33,310 nt of DNA, taken from assembly GCA_018242005.1 (NCBI GenBank), contig JAFECU010000310.1:1-33310 (forward strand), given 5' to 3'. The position numbers and the translations under genes were made by a program. How positions within the stretch are numbered: position 1 is the stretch's first letter; each line of letters starts with the position of its first letter. Positions 6,979 to 14,644 of the stretch are shown here, one piece after another. Below the pieces are notes generated by a model. That model did no database searches, was not told the DNA's origin, and saw nothing but the letters and a program-made list of their open reading frames with translations. Source of the DNA: Pseudomonadota bacterium (GTDB taxonomy: Bacteria; Pseudomonadota; Gammaproteobacteria; Burkholderiales; Burkholderiaceae_C).

Positions 6979-8649
6979 ATGAAGCATCTGCTGAACCTGC
7001 TGGCAGCCATAGCCCTCCTCGTGTGGGGCATACAGATGGTGCGCACCGGCATCCTGCGCGTCTTTGGCGCCAACCTGCGCCAGCTGATCGCGCGCGGCGT
7101 GCGCACGCACCTGCTGGCCATACTCTCGGGCATAGGGGTGACAGCGGTGGTGCAGTCCAGCACCGCCACGGCGCTGATCGTCTCGGCCTTCGTGGGCCAG
7201 GACATGATCTCGCTGATGGCGGCGCTGACCGTGATGCAGGGCGCCAACGTGGGCACGGCACTGATGGCGGTGGTGTTCGCGCAGGACCTGTCCTGGCTGT
7301 CGCCGCTGTGCATTTTTTGCGGCGTGGTGTTGTTCGTCGCGCGCCAGGACGCCAAGGCCGGGCGCGTGGGGCGCGTGCTCATCGGCCTGGGACTGATGCT
7401 GCTGGCGCTGCGCCTGATCACCGAGTCCACCCTGGTGCTGATGCAGTCCGAGGTGGTGCGCACTCTGCTCATGACCCTGACGAGCGACATCACGCTGGAG
7501 GTACTGACCGGCGCCATCCTGGCCATGATCTCCTACTCCAGCCTGGCAGCCGTGTTGCTGGTGGCCACGCTGGCGGGCTCGGGAGGCATTCCCACCGAGG
7601 TGGCTCTGGGCGTGGTGGTGGGTGCCAACCTGGGCAGCGGCCTGCTGGCCGTGGTCACCACGCTCAAGTCCAGCGTACAGGCGCGCCAGGTGCCGCTGGG
7701 CAATCTGCTTTTCAGGCTGGTGGCCGCGCTGTTCATGATTCCGGTCATAGGCCTGTGGCACGGGCATATCCAGGCGCTGGTTCCCGACAAGGTCAGTCAG
7801 GTGGTGCTGTTCCACCTGGCCTTCAATGTCATAGGCACCCTGCTGTGCATACCCCTCACCGGGTACGTCGCCCGCGCGGTCGAGAAAATCACGCCCAAGG
7901 AGGAGGTGCCGGCCGCCCTGTCGCGACCGCACCACCTCGATGCCTCGGCCCTGTCCACGCCCTCGCTGGCCATCTCCTGCGCCGCACGCGAGGCCCTGCA
8001 CCTGGCCGACCTGGTGGAGACCATGCTGGGGGGCCTCAAGACCGTGTGGCAGACCGATGACCAGAAGCTCAGCGCCGAACTGCGCGCGCTGGACGACCAG
8101 GTCGACAGCCTGTATTCATCCATCAAGTACTACATGACCAAGATCTCGCGCTCCGAGCTCGACGAGGGCGAGGGCCGGCGCTGGACGGAAATCATCGGCT
8201 TCACCATCAACATGGAACAGGTGGGCGACCTGGTGGAGCGCGTGCTGCAGGACGTGGAGGACAAGAAGATCAAGAAGGGGCGCCAGTTCTCGCACGCCGG
8301 CCTGCAGGAACTCAACGAAATGCACGACCACCTGATCGCCAACCTGCGCCTGGCCATGAGTGTGTTCCTGACCAGCAACCTGCGCGACGCGCAAAAGCTG
8401 CTGGAGGAAAAGACCCGTTTTCGCGAGCTGGAGCTGGCCTACTCCGCCACCCACCTCAACCGGCTGTCGGACAACACCATCCAGAGCATAGAGACCAGCT
8501 CGCTGCACATCGACATCATCAGCGACCTCAAGCGCATCAACTCGCTGCTGTGCTCCGTGGCCTACCCGGTGCTGGAGGCCAATGCCGCCATTCGCCCACT
8601 GCAGCCGCAGGACGAGAACAACACCGCGCCGCAAGCCGAACGGCAGTGA
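6979..8649 (+). CDS. Na/Pi cotransporter family protein with PhoU-like tail (556 aa)
   Basis: Inner-membrane protein with two inverted Na/Pi-cotransporter repeats. The first QSS-type motif is VVQSSTATALIVSAF near residues 54-68 and the second is SYSSLAAVLLVATLAG. A cytoplasmic PhoU-like helical domain occupies about residues 335-540. It is organised like YjbB/NptA, which move phosphate (YjbB has been linked to phosphate export). It begins 22 bases after the phosphodiesterase stop, without a recognisable ribosome binding site. It may therefore belong to the same transcript and balance phosphate released from imported organophosphates. That link is inference. Confidence 0.9.
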   Translation: MKHLLNLLAAIALLVWGIQMVRTGILRVFGANLRQLIARGVRTHLLAILSGIGVTAVVQSSTATALIVSAFVGQDMISLMAALTVMQGANVGTALMAVVFAQDLSWLSPLCIFCGVVLFVARQDAKAGRVGRVLIGLGLMLLALRLITESTLVLMQSEVVRTLLMTLTSDITLEVLTGAILAMISYSSLAAVLLVATLAGSGGIPTEVALGVVVGANLGSGLLAVVTTLKSSVQARQVPLGNLLFRLVAALFMIPVIGLWHGHIQALVPDKVSQVVLFHLAFNVIGTLLCIPLTGYVARAVEKITPKEEVPAALSRPHHLDASALSTPSLAISCAAREALHLADLVETMLGGLKTVWQTDDQKLSAELRALDDQVDSLYSSIKYYMTKISRSELDEGEGRRWTEIIGFTINMEQVGDLVERVLQDVEDKKIKKGRQFSHAGLQELNEMHDHLIANLRLAMSVFLTSNLRDAQKLLEEKTRFRELELAYSATHLNRLSDNTIQSIETSSLHIDIISDLKRINSLLCSVAYPVLEANAAIRPLQPQDENNTAPQAERQ

Positions 8650-8658
8650 CCGTGGCCA

Positions 8659-9624
8659 TCAGTGGCGGCGCGCATAGCGCTGCGCCAGCACCGCGCACAC
8701 CATGAGCTGCATCTGGTGGAACACCATCAGCGGCAGAACGATGGCACCCGCCGCCTGCGAGGCAAACAGCACCTTGGCCATGGGCACGCCGCTCAGCAGG
8801 CTCTTCTTGGAGCCGCAGAAGACGATGGTGATCTCGTCCTCCTTGGAAAACCCCAGGCGCCGGGCGAGCCAGGTGGTGGCCGTGAGTGCCAGGCCCAGAA
8901 TCACCGCACACACCACCAGCAGGCCGGCGAGCGCCGGCAGCGGCAGCTGGCGCCAGAGACCTGCCACCACGGCAGCGCTGAACGCCGTGTAGACCACCAG
9001 CAGCACCGAGCCCTGGTCCACAAACTTCAGGGCTGCCTTGTGGCGCGTGATGAAACCGCCGATCCAGGGGCGCAGCAGGTGGCCCGCGACGAAGGGCAGC
9101 ATCAGCTGCAGCATGATGCGACCGATGCTGCCCAGGATGTCCTGCTGGGCCGGGCCCGTGACGGGCAGAACCAGCTCCACCAGGAGCGGCGTGATCACGA
9201 TGCCCATCAGCGTGGAGGCCGAGGCGCTGCAGATCGCCGCCGCCATGTTGCCGCGCGCCACGGCCGTGAACGCGATCGCCGATTGCACCGTGGCCGGAAG
9301 CACGCACAGAAACAGCACGCCCAGGTACAGCTCCGGCGTCACCAGGGGCAGCAGCACGGGCTTGAGCAGCAGGCCCAGCACCGGGAACAGCAAGAAGGTG
9401 CTGGCCACCACCAAGATATGCAGGCGCCAATGGCCCAGGCCGGAAATCACGGCCTCGCGCGAGAGCTTGGCGCCGTGCATGAAGAACAGCAAGGCCACCA
9501 CGGCCACCGTGGCCTTCTCGAAGAAGGCCCCCATGGCTCCGGAGGCCGGCAGCACGCTGGCCAGGGTGACGGTGGCGACCAGCGCGAGGGTGAAGTTATC
9601 GGGGAGCAGGCGGGAGCGGGCCAT
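8659..9624 (-). CDS. YfeH-like BASS family transporter (321 aa)
   Basis: Member of the bile acid:sodium symporter fold, about nine to ten membrane segments. Close in sequence pattern to E. coli YfeH: LLFFMHGAKLSREA, CVLPATVQSAIAF, NMAAAICSASASTLMGI and EITIVFCGSKKSLLSG are recognisable family blocks. The start at 9624 matches the family N-terminus (DPFTL-like DNFTLALV). The ligand is unknown; BASS proteins carry organic anions with sodium. It is divergent from the LysR gene at 9729 and is the likely target of that regulator. It converges on the Na/Pi gene with only nine bases between stops. Confidence 0.9.
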   Translation of the reverse strand: MARSRLLPDNFTLALVATVTLASVLPASGAMGAFFEKATVAVVALLFFMHGAKLSREAVISGLGHWRLHILVVASTFLLFPVLGLLLKPVLLPLVTPELYLGVLFLCVLPATVQSAIAFTAVARGNMAAAICSASASTLMGIVITPLLVELVLPVTGPAQQDILGSIGRIMLQLMLPFVAGHLLRPWIGGFITRHKAALKFVDQGSVLLVVYTAFSAAVVAGLWRQLPLPALAGLLVVCAVILGLALTATTWLARRLGFSKEDEITIVFCGSKKSLLSGVPMAKVLFASQAAGAIVLPLMVFHQMQLMVCAVLAQRYARRH

Positions 9625-9688
9625 GGCGGGTGTGTGCTATGAGGTTGGATCGGTAGGAGTTGCCGATTGGAGCGCATGCGCATTAAAA

Positions 9689-9706
9689 AGAGAAATTAAT
9701 TTCTCT
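9689..9706. promoter_or_regulatory. Perfect 18-bp palindrome, candidate LysR operator
   Basis: AGAGAAATTAATTTCTCT is a perfect palindrome in a short AT-rich island of the 104-base divergent region between the BASS gene and the LysR gene. Within it T-N11-A spacing can be drawn. It covers where the -35 of the LysR promoter should lie, fitting autorepression plus control of the divergent transporter gene. Confidence 0.65.
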
Positions 9707-9714
9707 GATGGTCT

Positions 9715-9730
9715 TATGATTACCAATCAT
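9715..9730 (+). promoter_or_regulatory. -10 box and second dyad at the LysR start
   Basis: TATGAT at 9715-9720 is five of six to the sigma-70 -10 consensus and would start transcription at about 9727-9729, on the start codon itself. A second dyad, ATGATT-ACC-AATCAT (9716-9730), overlaps both the -10 and the ATG. No Shine-Dalgarno is present and an in-frame TGA lies at 9717, so a leaderless mRNA is the simplest reading. Confidence 0.5.
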
Positions 9731-10640
9731 GAATGTAACCCTGCGCCAGCTCCAGGTGTTTCTGTCGGTGGCCGCCACGCGCAACTTCAGCCGCACCGGA
9801 GACCAGATCGGCCTGACCCAGCCCGCCGTGAGCCGCGCCATCACCGAGCTGGAGGGCCTGCTCGGCCTGCAGTTGCTCAACCGCACCACGCGCGAGGTCG
9901 CGCTCACCGACGCCGGCCGCAGCCTCGCGGCGCGGCTGCCGCGCGTGCTTGAAGAGCTGGAGGCCACGCTGCTCGACGTCCGGGGCATGGCCACGGCGCT
10001 GCATGGCCGGGTGCGCGTGGCCAGCAGCCCCACGCTGTCGGCCAACCTGCTGCCAGACTGCATCGCCCGCTGCCAGCGCGAGCTGCCGGGCGTACAGATC
10101 GTGCTGCTCGACCGCGTACAGAACGACGTGCTCAACAGCGTGCTCTCGGGCGAGGTGGATTTCGGCGTGGTCATCGACCCCAGCGACCGCGAGGCATTGC
10201 ACTGCGAGTCCATCTACACCGAACCGTTCTGCCTGGCCTGCCCGCCCACGCATCGCCTCGCACGCCGGCGCCAGCTGCGCTGGACCGATCTGGCGGGCGA
10301 GCCGCTGGTGCTCCTGGACCATGCCTCGGGCAGCCGCCGCCTCATAGACCGCGCCCTCGCCGCGCAGGCCGTTGAGGCCCGGGTGGCGCAGGAGGTGGGC
10401 CACGCCACCACGATCTTCCGTATGCTCGACGCCGGCCTGGGCGTATCGGTCATTCCCATGCTGGCTCTGCCACCCGAGGGCCTGCCGCACCTGGCCATAC
10501 GCCCGCTGGTGCCACGCGTGGACCGCGACATCATGCTCGTGCACCGGCGCAACCGCGCGCTCGCGCCGCTGGCGCAGCGCGTGTGGGATCTGGTGCGCGA
10601 CATGGCGCGTACGCGCCAGCCCGTCACGCCGCAGCCATGA
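9729..10640 (+). CDS. LysR-family transcriptional regulator (303 aa)
   Basis: Typical LysR length and architecture. The winged HTH lies in residues 1-65 (LRQLQVFLSVAATRNFSRTGDQIGLTQPAVSRAITELE), followed by a linker helix and a two-lobed effector-binding domain from about residue 90. LysR regulators usually control the divergent gene, here the BASS transporter, and respond to its substrate or a catabolite. The start at 9729 is the earliest possible because of the stop at 9717. Converges on the receptor gene that ends at 10688. Confidence 0.92.
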   Translation: MNVTLRQLQVFLSVAATRNFSRTGDQIGLTQPAVSRAITELEGLLGLQLLNRTTREVALTDAGRSLAARLPRVLEELEATLLDVRGMATALHGRVRVASSPTLSANLLPDCIARCQRELPGVQIVLLDRVQNDVLNSVLSGEVDFGVVIDPSDREALHCESIYTEPFCLACPPTHRLARRRQLRWTDLAGEPLVLLDHASGSRRLIDRALAAQAVEARVAQEVGHATTIFRMLDAGLGVSVIPMLALPPEGLPHLAIRPLVPRVDRDIMLVHRRNRALAPLAQRVWDLVRDMARTRQPVTPQP

Positions 10641-10687
10641 TCAGGAGCTCGGGCAGGAGCGCGCCGTCACGGTAAGAGGCCCGCCGC

Positions 10688-11671
10688 TCAATCTGCCCGC
10701 GCACCCGTCTCGCGGGCCACCATGCTCCACTTGGCAACCTCGGAAGCGACAAACGCCTTGAGCTGGGAAGTCGTCATCACCATTGGCTCTGCCCCAGAGG
10801 CCTGGAACCGTTCGCGCAATGCTGGATCGGCAAGCGCCTGCGCCACCTCGCGGTTCAGCGACGCAACGATGTCCTGAGGCGTGCGCGCCGGAGCGAACAA
10901 TGCGAACCAGACCGTCTGCTCGAACGCGACGCCCGCCTGCGCCATCGTGGGCACATCGGGAAGCAGGCGAGACCGGTCCTTCGTGGTCACGGCCAGGGGG
11001 CGCAACTTGCCGCCGCGCACCAGCGCCATGGCCGGCGGCAGGTTGCTGATCATCATGCTCACGCGCTGCGCCGCCACGTCGCCGAGCGCCTGCGGTACGT
11101 CCTTGTAGGGCACGTGGCGCATCTTCAGCCCAGTCAACAAATTCAGGTATTCGCCCGCCAGATGCGACGAGCTGCCGTTGCCGCCGGACGCGAACGTGAT
11201 CTGCTCACCCTTGTCAGCAGCACCGCGCGCATGGTCAAGGAACTCACGCAGGCTACGCACTGCCAGATCGGAGGACACCGTCATCAGACTCGGCGTGATC
11301 GCGACCATGGCCACTGGCTCGAAGTCCCTGACCGGGTCGTACGGCAGCCGGGGATAGACACCCACGTTCATCGCGTGCGAGCCAATATTGCCCATGACCA
11401 GCGTATAGCCGTCAGGCGCGGCCTTTGCGACCTGATCGGACCCCAATGCCCCGCCCACACCGGGTTTGTTTTCGGCAATCACCGGCTGCCCCAGGCGCCG
11501 ATGCAGTTCGGCGGCAAGCAAGCGCGCCATGATGTCGGGCGCCGATCCGGCAGCAGATGGAACAACCAGGCGCACAGGCTTGGTGGGCCAGGCAGCCTGC
11601 TGCGCCATCGCGACTGATACCGTCGCACTCAACGCCAAAGTGGCCCCTAAGGACTTGATCCAATGCCGCAT
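10688..11671 (-). CDS. Bug/TctC-family periplasmic receptor (327 aa)
   Basis: Tripartite tricarboxylate transporter receptor of the Bug family. A signal peptide ends near VAMA-QQ, then the family signature WPTKPVRLVVPSAAGS and the PGVGGALG...APDGYTL block follow. I chose the ATG at 11671 because GGAGA lies eight bases upstream and the signal peptide begins there. Another ATG at 11686 would only add five residues. It is 35 bases downstream of a second receptor gene and probably co-transcribed with it. No TctA or TctB is adjacent. Bug receptors bind carboxylates, amides or amino acids; the ligand is unknown. Confidence 0.92.
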   Translation of the reverse strand: MRHWIKSLGATLALSATVSVAMAQQAAWPTKPVRLVVPSAAGSAPDIMARLLAAELHRRLGQPVIAENKPGVGGALGSDQVAKAAPDGYTLVMGNIGSHAMNVGVYPRLPYDPVRDFEPVAMVAITPSLMTVSSDLAVRSLREFLDHARGAADKGEQITFASGGNGSSSHLAGEYLNLLTGLKMRHVPYKDVPQALGDVAAQRVSMMISNLPPAMALVRGGKLRPLAVTTKDRSRLLPDVPTMAQAGVAFEQTVWFALFAPARTPQDIVASLNREVAQALADPALRERFQASGAEPMVMTTSQLKAFVASEVAKWSMVARETGARAD

Positions 11672-11706
11672 TGCACGGTTCTCCATTTCAGTGTTCTTCA
11701 GAGAAG

Positions 11707-12672
11707 TCAATTCGCGTCCAGCACGATGCCAGCCGTGGTCGCCACCTGTTTCCATCGCGCCGCGTCCTCGGCCCAGAACTGTTGCAGTGCCGCCTGCTGC
11801 AGCAGATGCGGCTCTGCACCCTGGGCCTGCATGGCAGCCACAACATCGGGCGCCGTTGCCATGCCGGCAAGCACCTGGCGCAGCCTGTCGATGACCACCG
11901 GCGGCGTCTTGGTCGGCACGGCCACGCCGAACCAGGCCGTAACGTCAAAGCCGAGCACACCTGCCTCGATCATGGTCGGCACGTCGGGCAAAGCGGCGCT
12001 GCGTTCGCGCCCGGCGACGGCCAGCGCACGAATCGTTCCTGCGCGAATATGCGAAAGAGCTGCAGGAAGGTTGTCGAACATCAAGTCCACCTCTCCCGCC
12101 AGCAGAGCCGTCATGGCACCCGCTGCACCACGGTAGGGCACATGGGTGATGTGCGTACCGGTAATGCTCTTGTAAAGCTCCATGCACAAGTGCAGCGAGG
12201 TACCGTTGCCGTTGGATCCGTAGTTCAACTGTCCCGGTTTGGCCCGTGCACGCTCGGTGAGCTGCGCTACGCTGTGGATGGGGCTTTTGGCGTTGACAAG
12301 CAAGACATTCTGCACGCGACCCAGCAAGGCCACCGGTTCCAACTGCGCGCTCTGGTAGGGCAACGACTTGTAGATCGCCGGACCGATTGTCAGGGGCGGC
12401 GACGCCATCAGCAGCGTGTAACCATCGGGCGTGGCACGCGCCACGTCGGCCGCGCCCAAATGGCCACCCACGCCGGGTTTGTTGTCTACCACCACAGGCT
12501 GTCCTAGGTTGCTGGCCAACCTGGGGCCGATCAGGCGCGCCATACGATCGATGAGTCCACCCGCAGGAAAAGGCACGACCAAGCGAACCGGCCGGGACGG
12601 CCAGGGTTGTGCCCATACGCTACCTGCCATGCAGGTAATCAAACCACTCGCCACAAATTCACGTCTGCGCAT
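11707..12672 (-). CDS. Bug/TctC-family periplasmic receptor (321 aa)
   Basis: Second Bug receptor, clearly diverged from its neighbour. The N-terminus MRRREFVASGL carries a twin-arginine-like RRREF motif before a hydrophobic stretch ending WAQ, so Tat export is possible. WPSRPVRLVVPFPAGG, KPGVGGHLGAAD and ATPDGYTLL mark the family. The ATG at 12672 has AGAGG four bases upstream. The upstream ATG at 12714 would overlap the divergent hydrolase start region and is less likely. First gene of a two-receptor operon, transcribed away from the hydrolase gene. Confidence 0.9.
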   Translation of the reverse strand: MRRREFVASGLITCMAGSVWAQPWPSRPVRLVVPFPAGGLIDRMARLIGPRLASNLGQPVVVDNKPGVGGHLGAADVARATPDGYTLLMASPPLTIGPAIYKSLPYQSAQLEPVALLGRVQNVLLVNAKSPIHSVAQLTERARAKPGQLNYGSNGNGTSLHLCMELYKSITGTHITHVPYRGAAGAMTALLAGEVDLMFDNLPAALSHIRAGTIRALAVAGRERSAALPDVPTMIEAGVLGFDVTAWFGVAVPTKTPPVVIDRLRQVLAGMATAPDVVAAMQAQGAEPHLLQQAALQQFWAEDAARWKQVATTAGIVLDAN

Positions 12673-12680
12673 AACGCCTC

Positions 12681-12693
12681 TTGTCAATGACAA
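12681..12693. promoter_or_regulatory. TTGTCA-A-TGACAA dyad in 42-bp divergent promoter
   Basis: A perfect six-base inverted repeat around one base, in the AT-rich gap between two divergent genes. The left arm TTGTCA is also a five-of-six -35, and TATGGT at 12703-12708 (16-base spacing) could be its -10, putting the hydrolase transcript start at about 12715. The dyad shape fits GntR-type regulators, but no such gene is in the window. Confidence 0.45.
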
Positions 12694-12714
12694 ATATTCT
12701 GATATGGTCATCAT

Positions 12715-13752
12715 ATGAATTTATCGGCAACGGACCGTTCAGGGTTTTCCCGAGAACATGGCATTTACCAGCCCGTACAGCGCGACTGGATGATCCCGCA
12801 GTTTCGCTTTCAAGACGGTCAGTCGCTGGCCGATCTGCGGCTGCACTTCGCCACTTTGGGCAACCCGGCCGGCGCGCCGGTACTGGTGTTGCACGGTACG
12901 CTGCAGTCCGGCGCCGCCATGCTGGGACCGCAGTTTGGCGGCGAGTTGTTCGGTCCTGGCCAGCCGCTTGATGCGCGCAGCCACTTCATCATTGTTCCCG
13001 ATGCGATCGGCACCGGCCTCTCCAGCAAACCGTCGGACGGTCTGCGGACGCACTTTCCACACTACAACTACTCCGACATGGTGCGCGCCCAGTACCTGCT
13101 GGTGACCGAATACCTGGGCTTGTCGCGACTACGGCTGGTTATTGGCAATTCGATGGGCGGCATGCACACTTGGATGTGGGCGCAGCAGTACCCCGAGATG
13201 CTGAACATCGCCGTGCCCATGGCCGCACTACCCACACCCATGGCAGGCCGCAACTGGATGCTACGCCGCATGTTCTGCGAGTCGATTCTCCAAGACCCAG
13301 CATGGCAGGGAGGCAACTACACAGAGCAACCGCCAAGCCTGCGCCTGGCATCCACCTTCTTTGCCCTGGCAACCAATGGCGGGGACCTGGCGCTGCAGCA
13401 CCAGGCACCCACGCGGCAGCAGGCCGACGCCATCATCGACGCGCGCTTGGCCGCACCGACGACCGCAGACGCCAACGACGCCATCTACCAATGGCAGGCG
13501 TCAAGCAGCTACGACGCCTCGCAACGCCTTGAATCGATCCGTGCCAAAGTGCTCGCGATACTGTCGGACGACGACGAACGCTACCCTGCCTCGTTGGGCC
13601 TGCTGGAGGCTGCCATCGCGCGGGTAGCGCATGGGCGTGCGCTGCGCATTCCGGCAAGCGCCGCCACGGCGGGCCATGCCACCACAGGACAGGCGCGCTG
13701 GTGGAAGGCGGCGCTCAAGCAACTGCTCGACGAAGTGCCGTGGGCAGCATGA
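12715..13752 (+). CDS. Alpha/beta-fold hydrolase, MetX-like (345 aa)
   Basis: Cytosolic alpha/beta hydrolase related to the homoserine O-acetyltransferase (MetX) group. Nucleophile S146 sits in GNSMGG, the oxyanion region in VLHGTLQSG, an acidic residue in SDDDE (285-287) and the histidine H321 in AGHATTG complete a triad. The acyltransferase-specific residues cannot be confirmed, so simple hydrolase is the safer call. The ATG at 12715 lacks a Shine-Dalgarno; a leaderless start or an internal start at M26 are both possible. Divergent from the two Bug receptors, suggesting it processes the ester or amide whose uptake they assist. That role is inferred. Confidence 0.85.
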   Translation: MNLSATDRSGFSREHGIYQPVQRDWMIPQFRFQDGQSLADLRLHFATLGNPAGAPVLVLHGTLQSGAAMLGPQFGGELFGPGQPLDARSHFIIVPDAIGTGLSSKPSDGLRTHFPHYNYSDMVRAQYLLVTEYLGLSRLRLVIGNSMGGMHTWMWAQQYPEMLNIAVPMAALPTPMAGRNWMLRRMFCESILQDPAWQGGNYTEQPPSLRLASTFFALATNGGDLALQHQAPTRQQADAIIDARLAAPTTADANDAIYQWQASSSYDASQRLESIRAKVLAILSDDDERYPASLGLLEAAIARVAHGRALRIPASAATAGHATTGQARWWKAALKQLLDEVPWAA

Positions 13753-13831
13753 AGGCCGGCAGTTGCGGTTGGGGCGCTCATCGCAGAGTCCGGCACATCG
13801 GCTCGCCGGCGCTCGTCTCTGCAAGGCGGGG

Positions 13832-14644
13832 CTACCAACCGTAGAACGCCGCCAGCACCAGCGTCGCCTCGGGTGTGAACGCTCCCTCGGCCAGGCGCCG
13901 AAGCATCTGGGCAGGCGCGAGGCAATCAAAGCGCGCCACCTCGCCATCCTGGTTCACCGGCAGCATGCCTTCCGGCAGTTGGGCGCGGAACCAGTCGATG
14001 CGCTCGACCATGTAGCCGCAGCCATCGCCCTCGTCGCTGGGTTTGGAAAATTCCACATGTCCGCCATGCGCCAGGCCCTGCAGCGCGGTCACGCGTAGGC
14101 CGGCCTCCTCCCAGGTCTCTCGTTCCACGGCGCTTGCCAGGTTGTCCGCGGCAGAGACCATGCCGCCCATCAGCGTGTCCCACATGCCCGGGTTGTTGGC
14201 CTTGTCCAAGGAACGCTGCTGCACCCACATGCGGCCATCGGCGGCCAGGCCAATCAGGTGCACGGCCTGTGTGGCCAGGCCCAGCGGGCGCACGGCGCCG
14301 CGCTCTATGGTTCCCATGCGTTCGCCGCGCGCGTCGCGCACGGCCAGCTGCTCGTCGCGCCAGGGGCCGCAATGGCCCGTCTCACGTAGCGCGCGGGCCA
14401 GCGCGTTGAGCGCCTGCGTGGCGTCCTCGGGTGTGCCGAGCTGCCAGGCGCAGGCATGGCGATACTCTTGTTTCGATAGCTGGATGCGCCCATTTTGCAG
14501 TCCTTGCGCGGCAATTTCATCGAGAACGCCAGGCTCGACCGAGCCCACCAGCCGCCCCGCCACCAGCAGCGGTAGCCGCTCCCTGCGCGGCGGCCTTTGC
14601 GCCTGCGCGCGCGCCACCGCCACCCATGGAGGCGCCACGCTCAC
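13832..14644 (-). CDS. NUDIX hydrolase with DUF4743-like N-terminus (270 aa)
   Basis: The N-terminal half (residues 20-115) resembles the DUF4743 region of Tnr3-type thiamine-diphosphate-related NUDIX proteins; the C-terminal half is the NUDIX fold. The NUDIX box lies at residues 161-183 and ends in RETWEEAGL. Its first conserved Glu is Asp (D167), while the catalytic REx2EE glutamates are intact. The start is GTG at 14644, overlapping the stop of the upstream oxidoreductase (GTGA), so the two are translationally coupled. Hydrolysis of a damaged nucleotide or cofactor diphosphate is likely; the exact substrate is not visible. Confidence 0.85.
   Translation of the reverse strand: MSVAPPWVAVARAQAQRPPRRERLPLLVAGRLVGSVEPGVLDEIAAQGLQNGRIQLSKQEYRHACAWQLGTPEDATQALNALARALRETGHCGPWRDEQLAVRDARGERMGTIERGAVRPLGLATQAVHLIGLAADGRMWVQQRSLDKANNPGMWDTLMGGMVSAADNLASAVERETWEEAGLRVTALQGLAHGGHVEFSKPSDEGDGCGYMVERIDWFRAQLPEGMLPVNQDGEVARFDCLAPAQMLRRLAEGAFTPEATLVLAAFYGW

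Noticed and set aside
9672-9681. GCGCATGCGC palindrome in the BASS-LysR gap
   Set aside because: Short GC palindromes are frequent by chance at this base composition; the longer AT-rich dyads nearby are better candidates.
13753-13831. Possible bidirectional terminator between the hydrolase and NUDIX genes
   Set aside because: Only scattered complementary GC stretches and no T-run on either strand.
14474-14520. Possible degenerate copy of the short repeat in the NUDIX gene (ATAGCTGG ... GCAATT)
   Set aside because: Similarity is limited to seven or eight bases at one end and could be chance or protein conservation.
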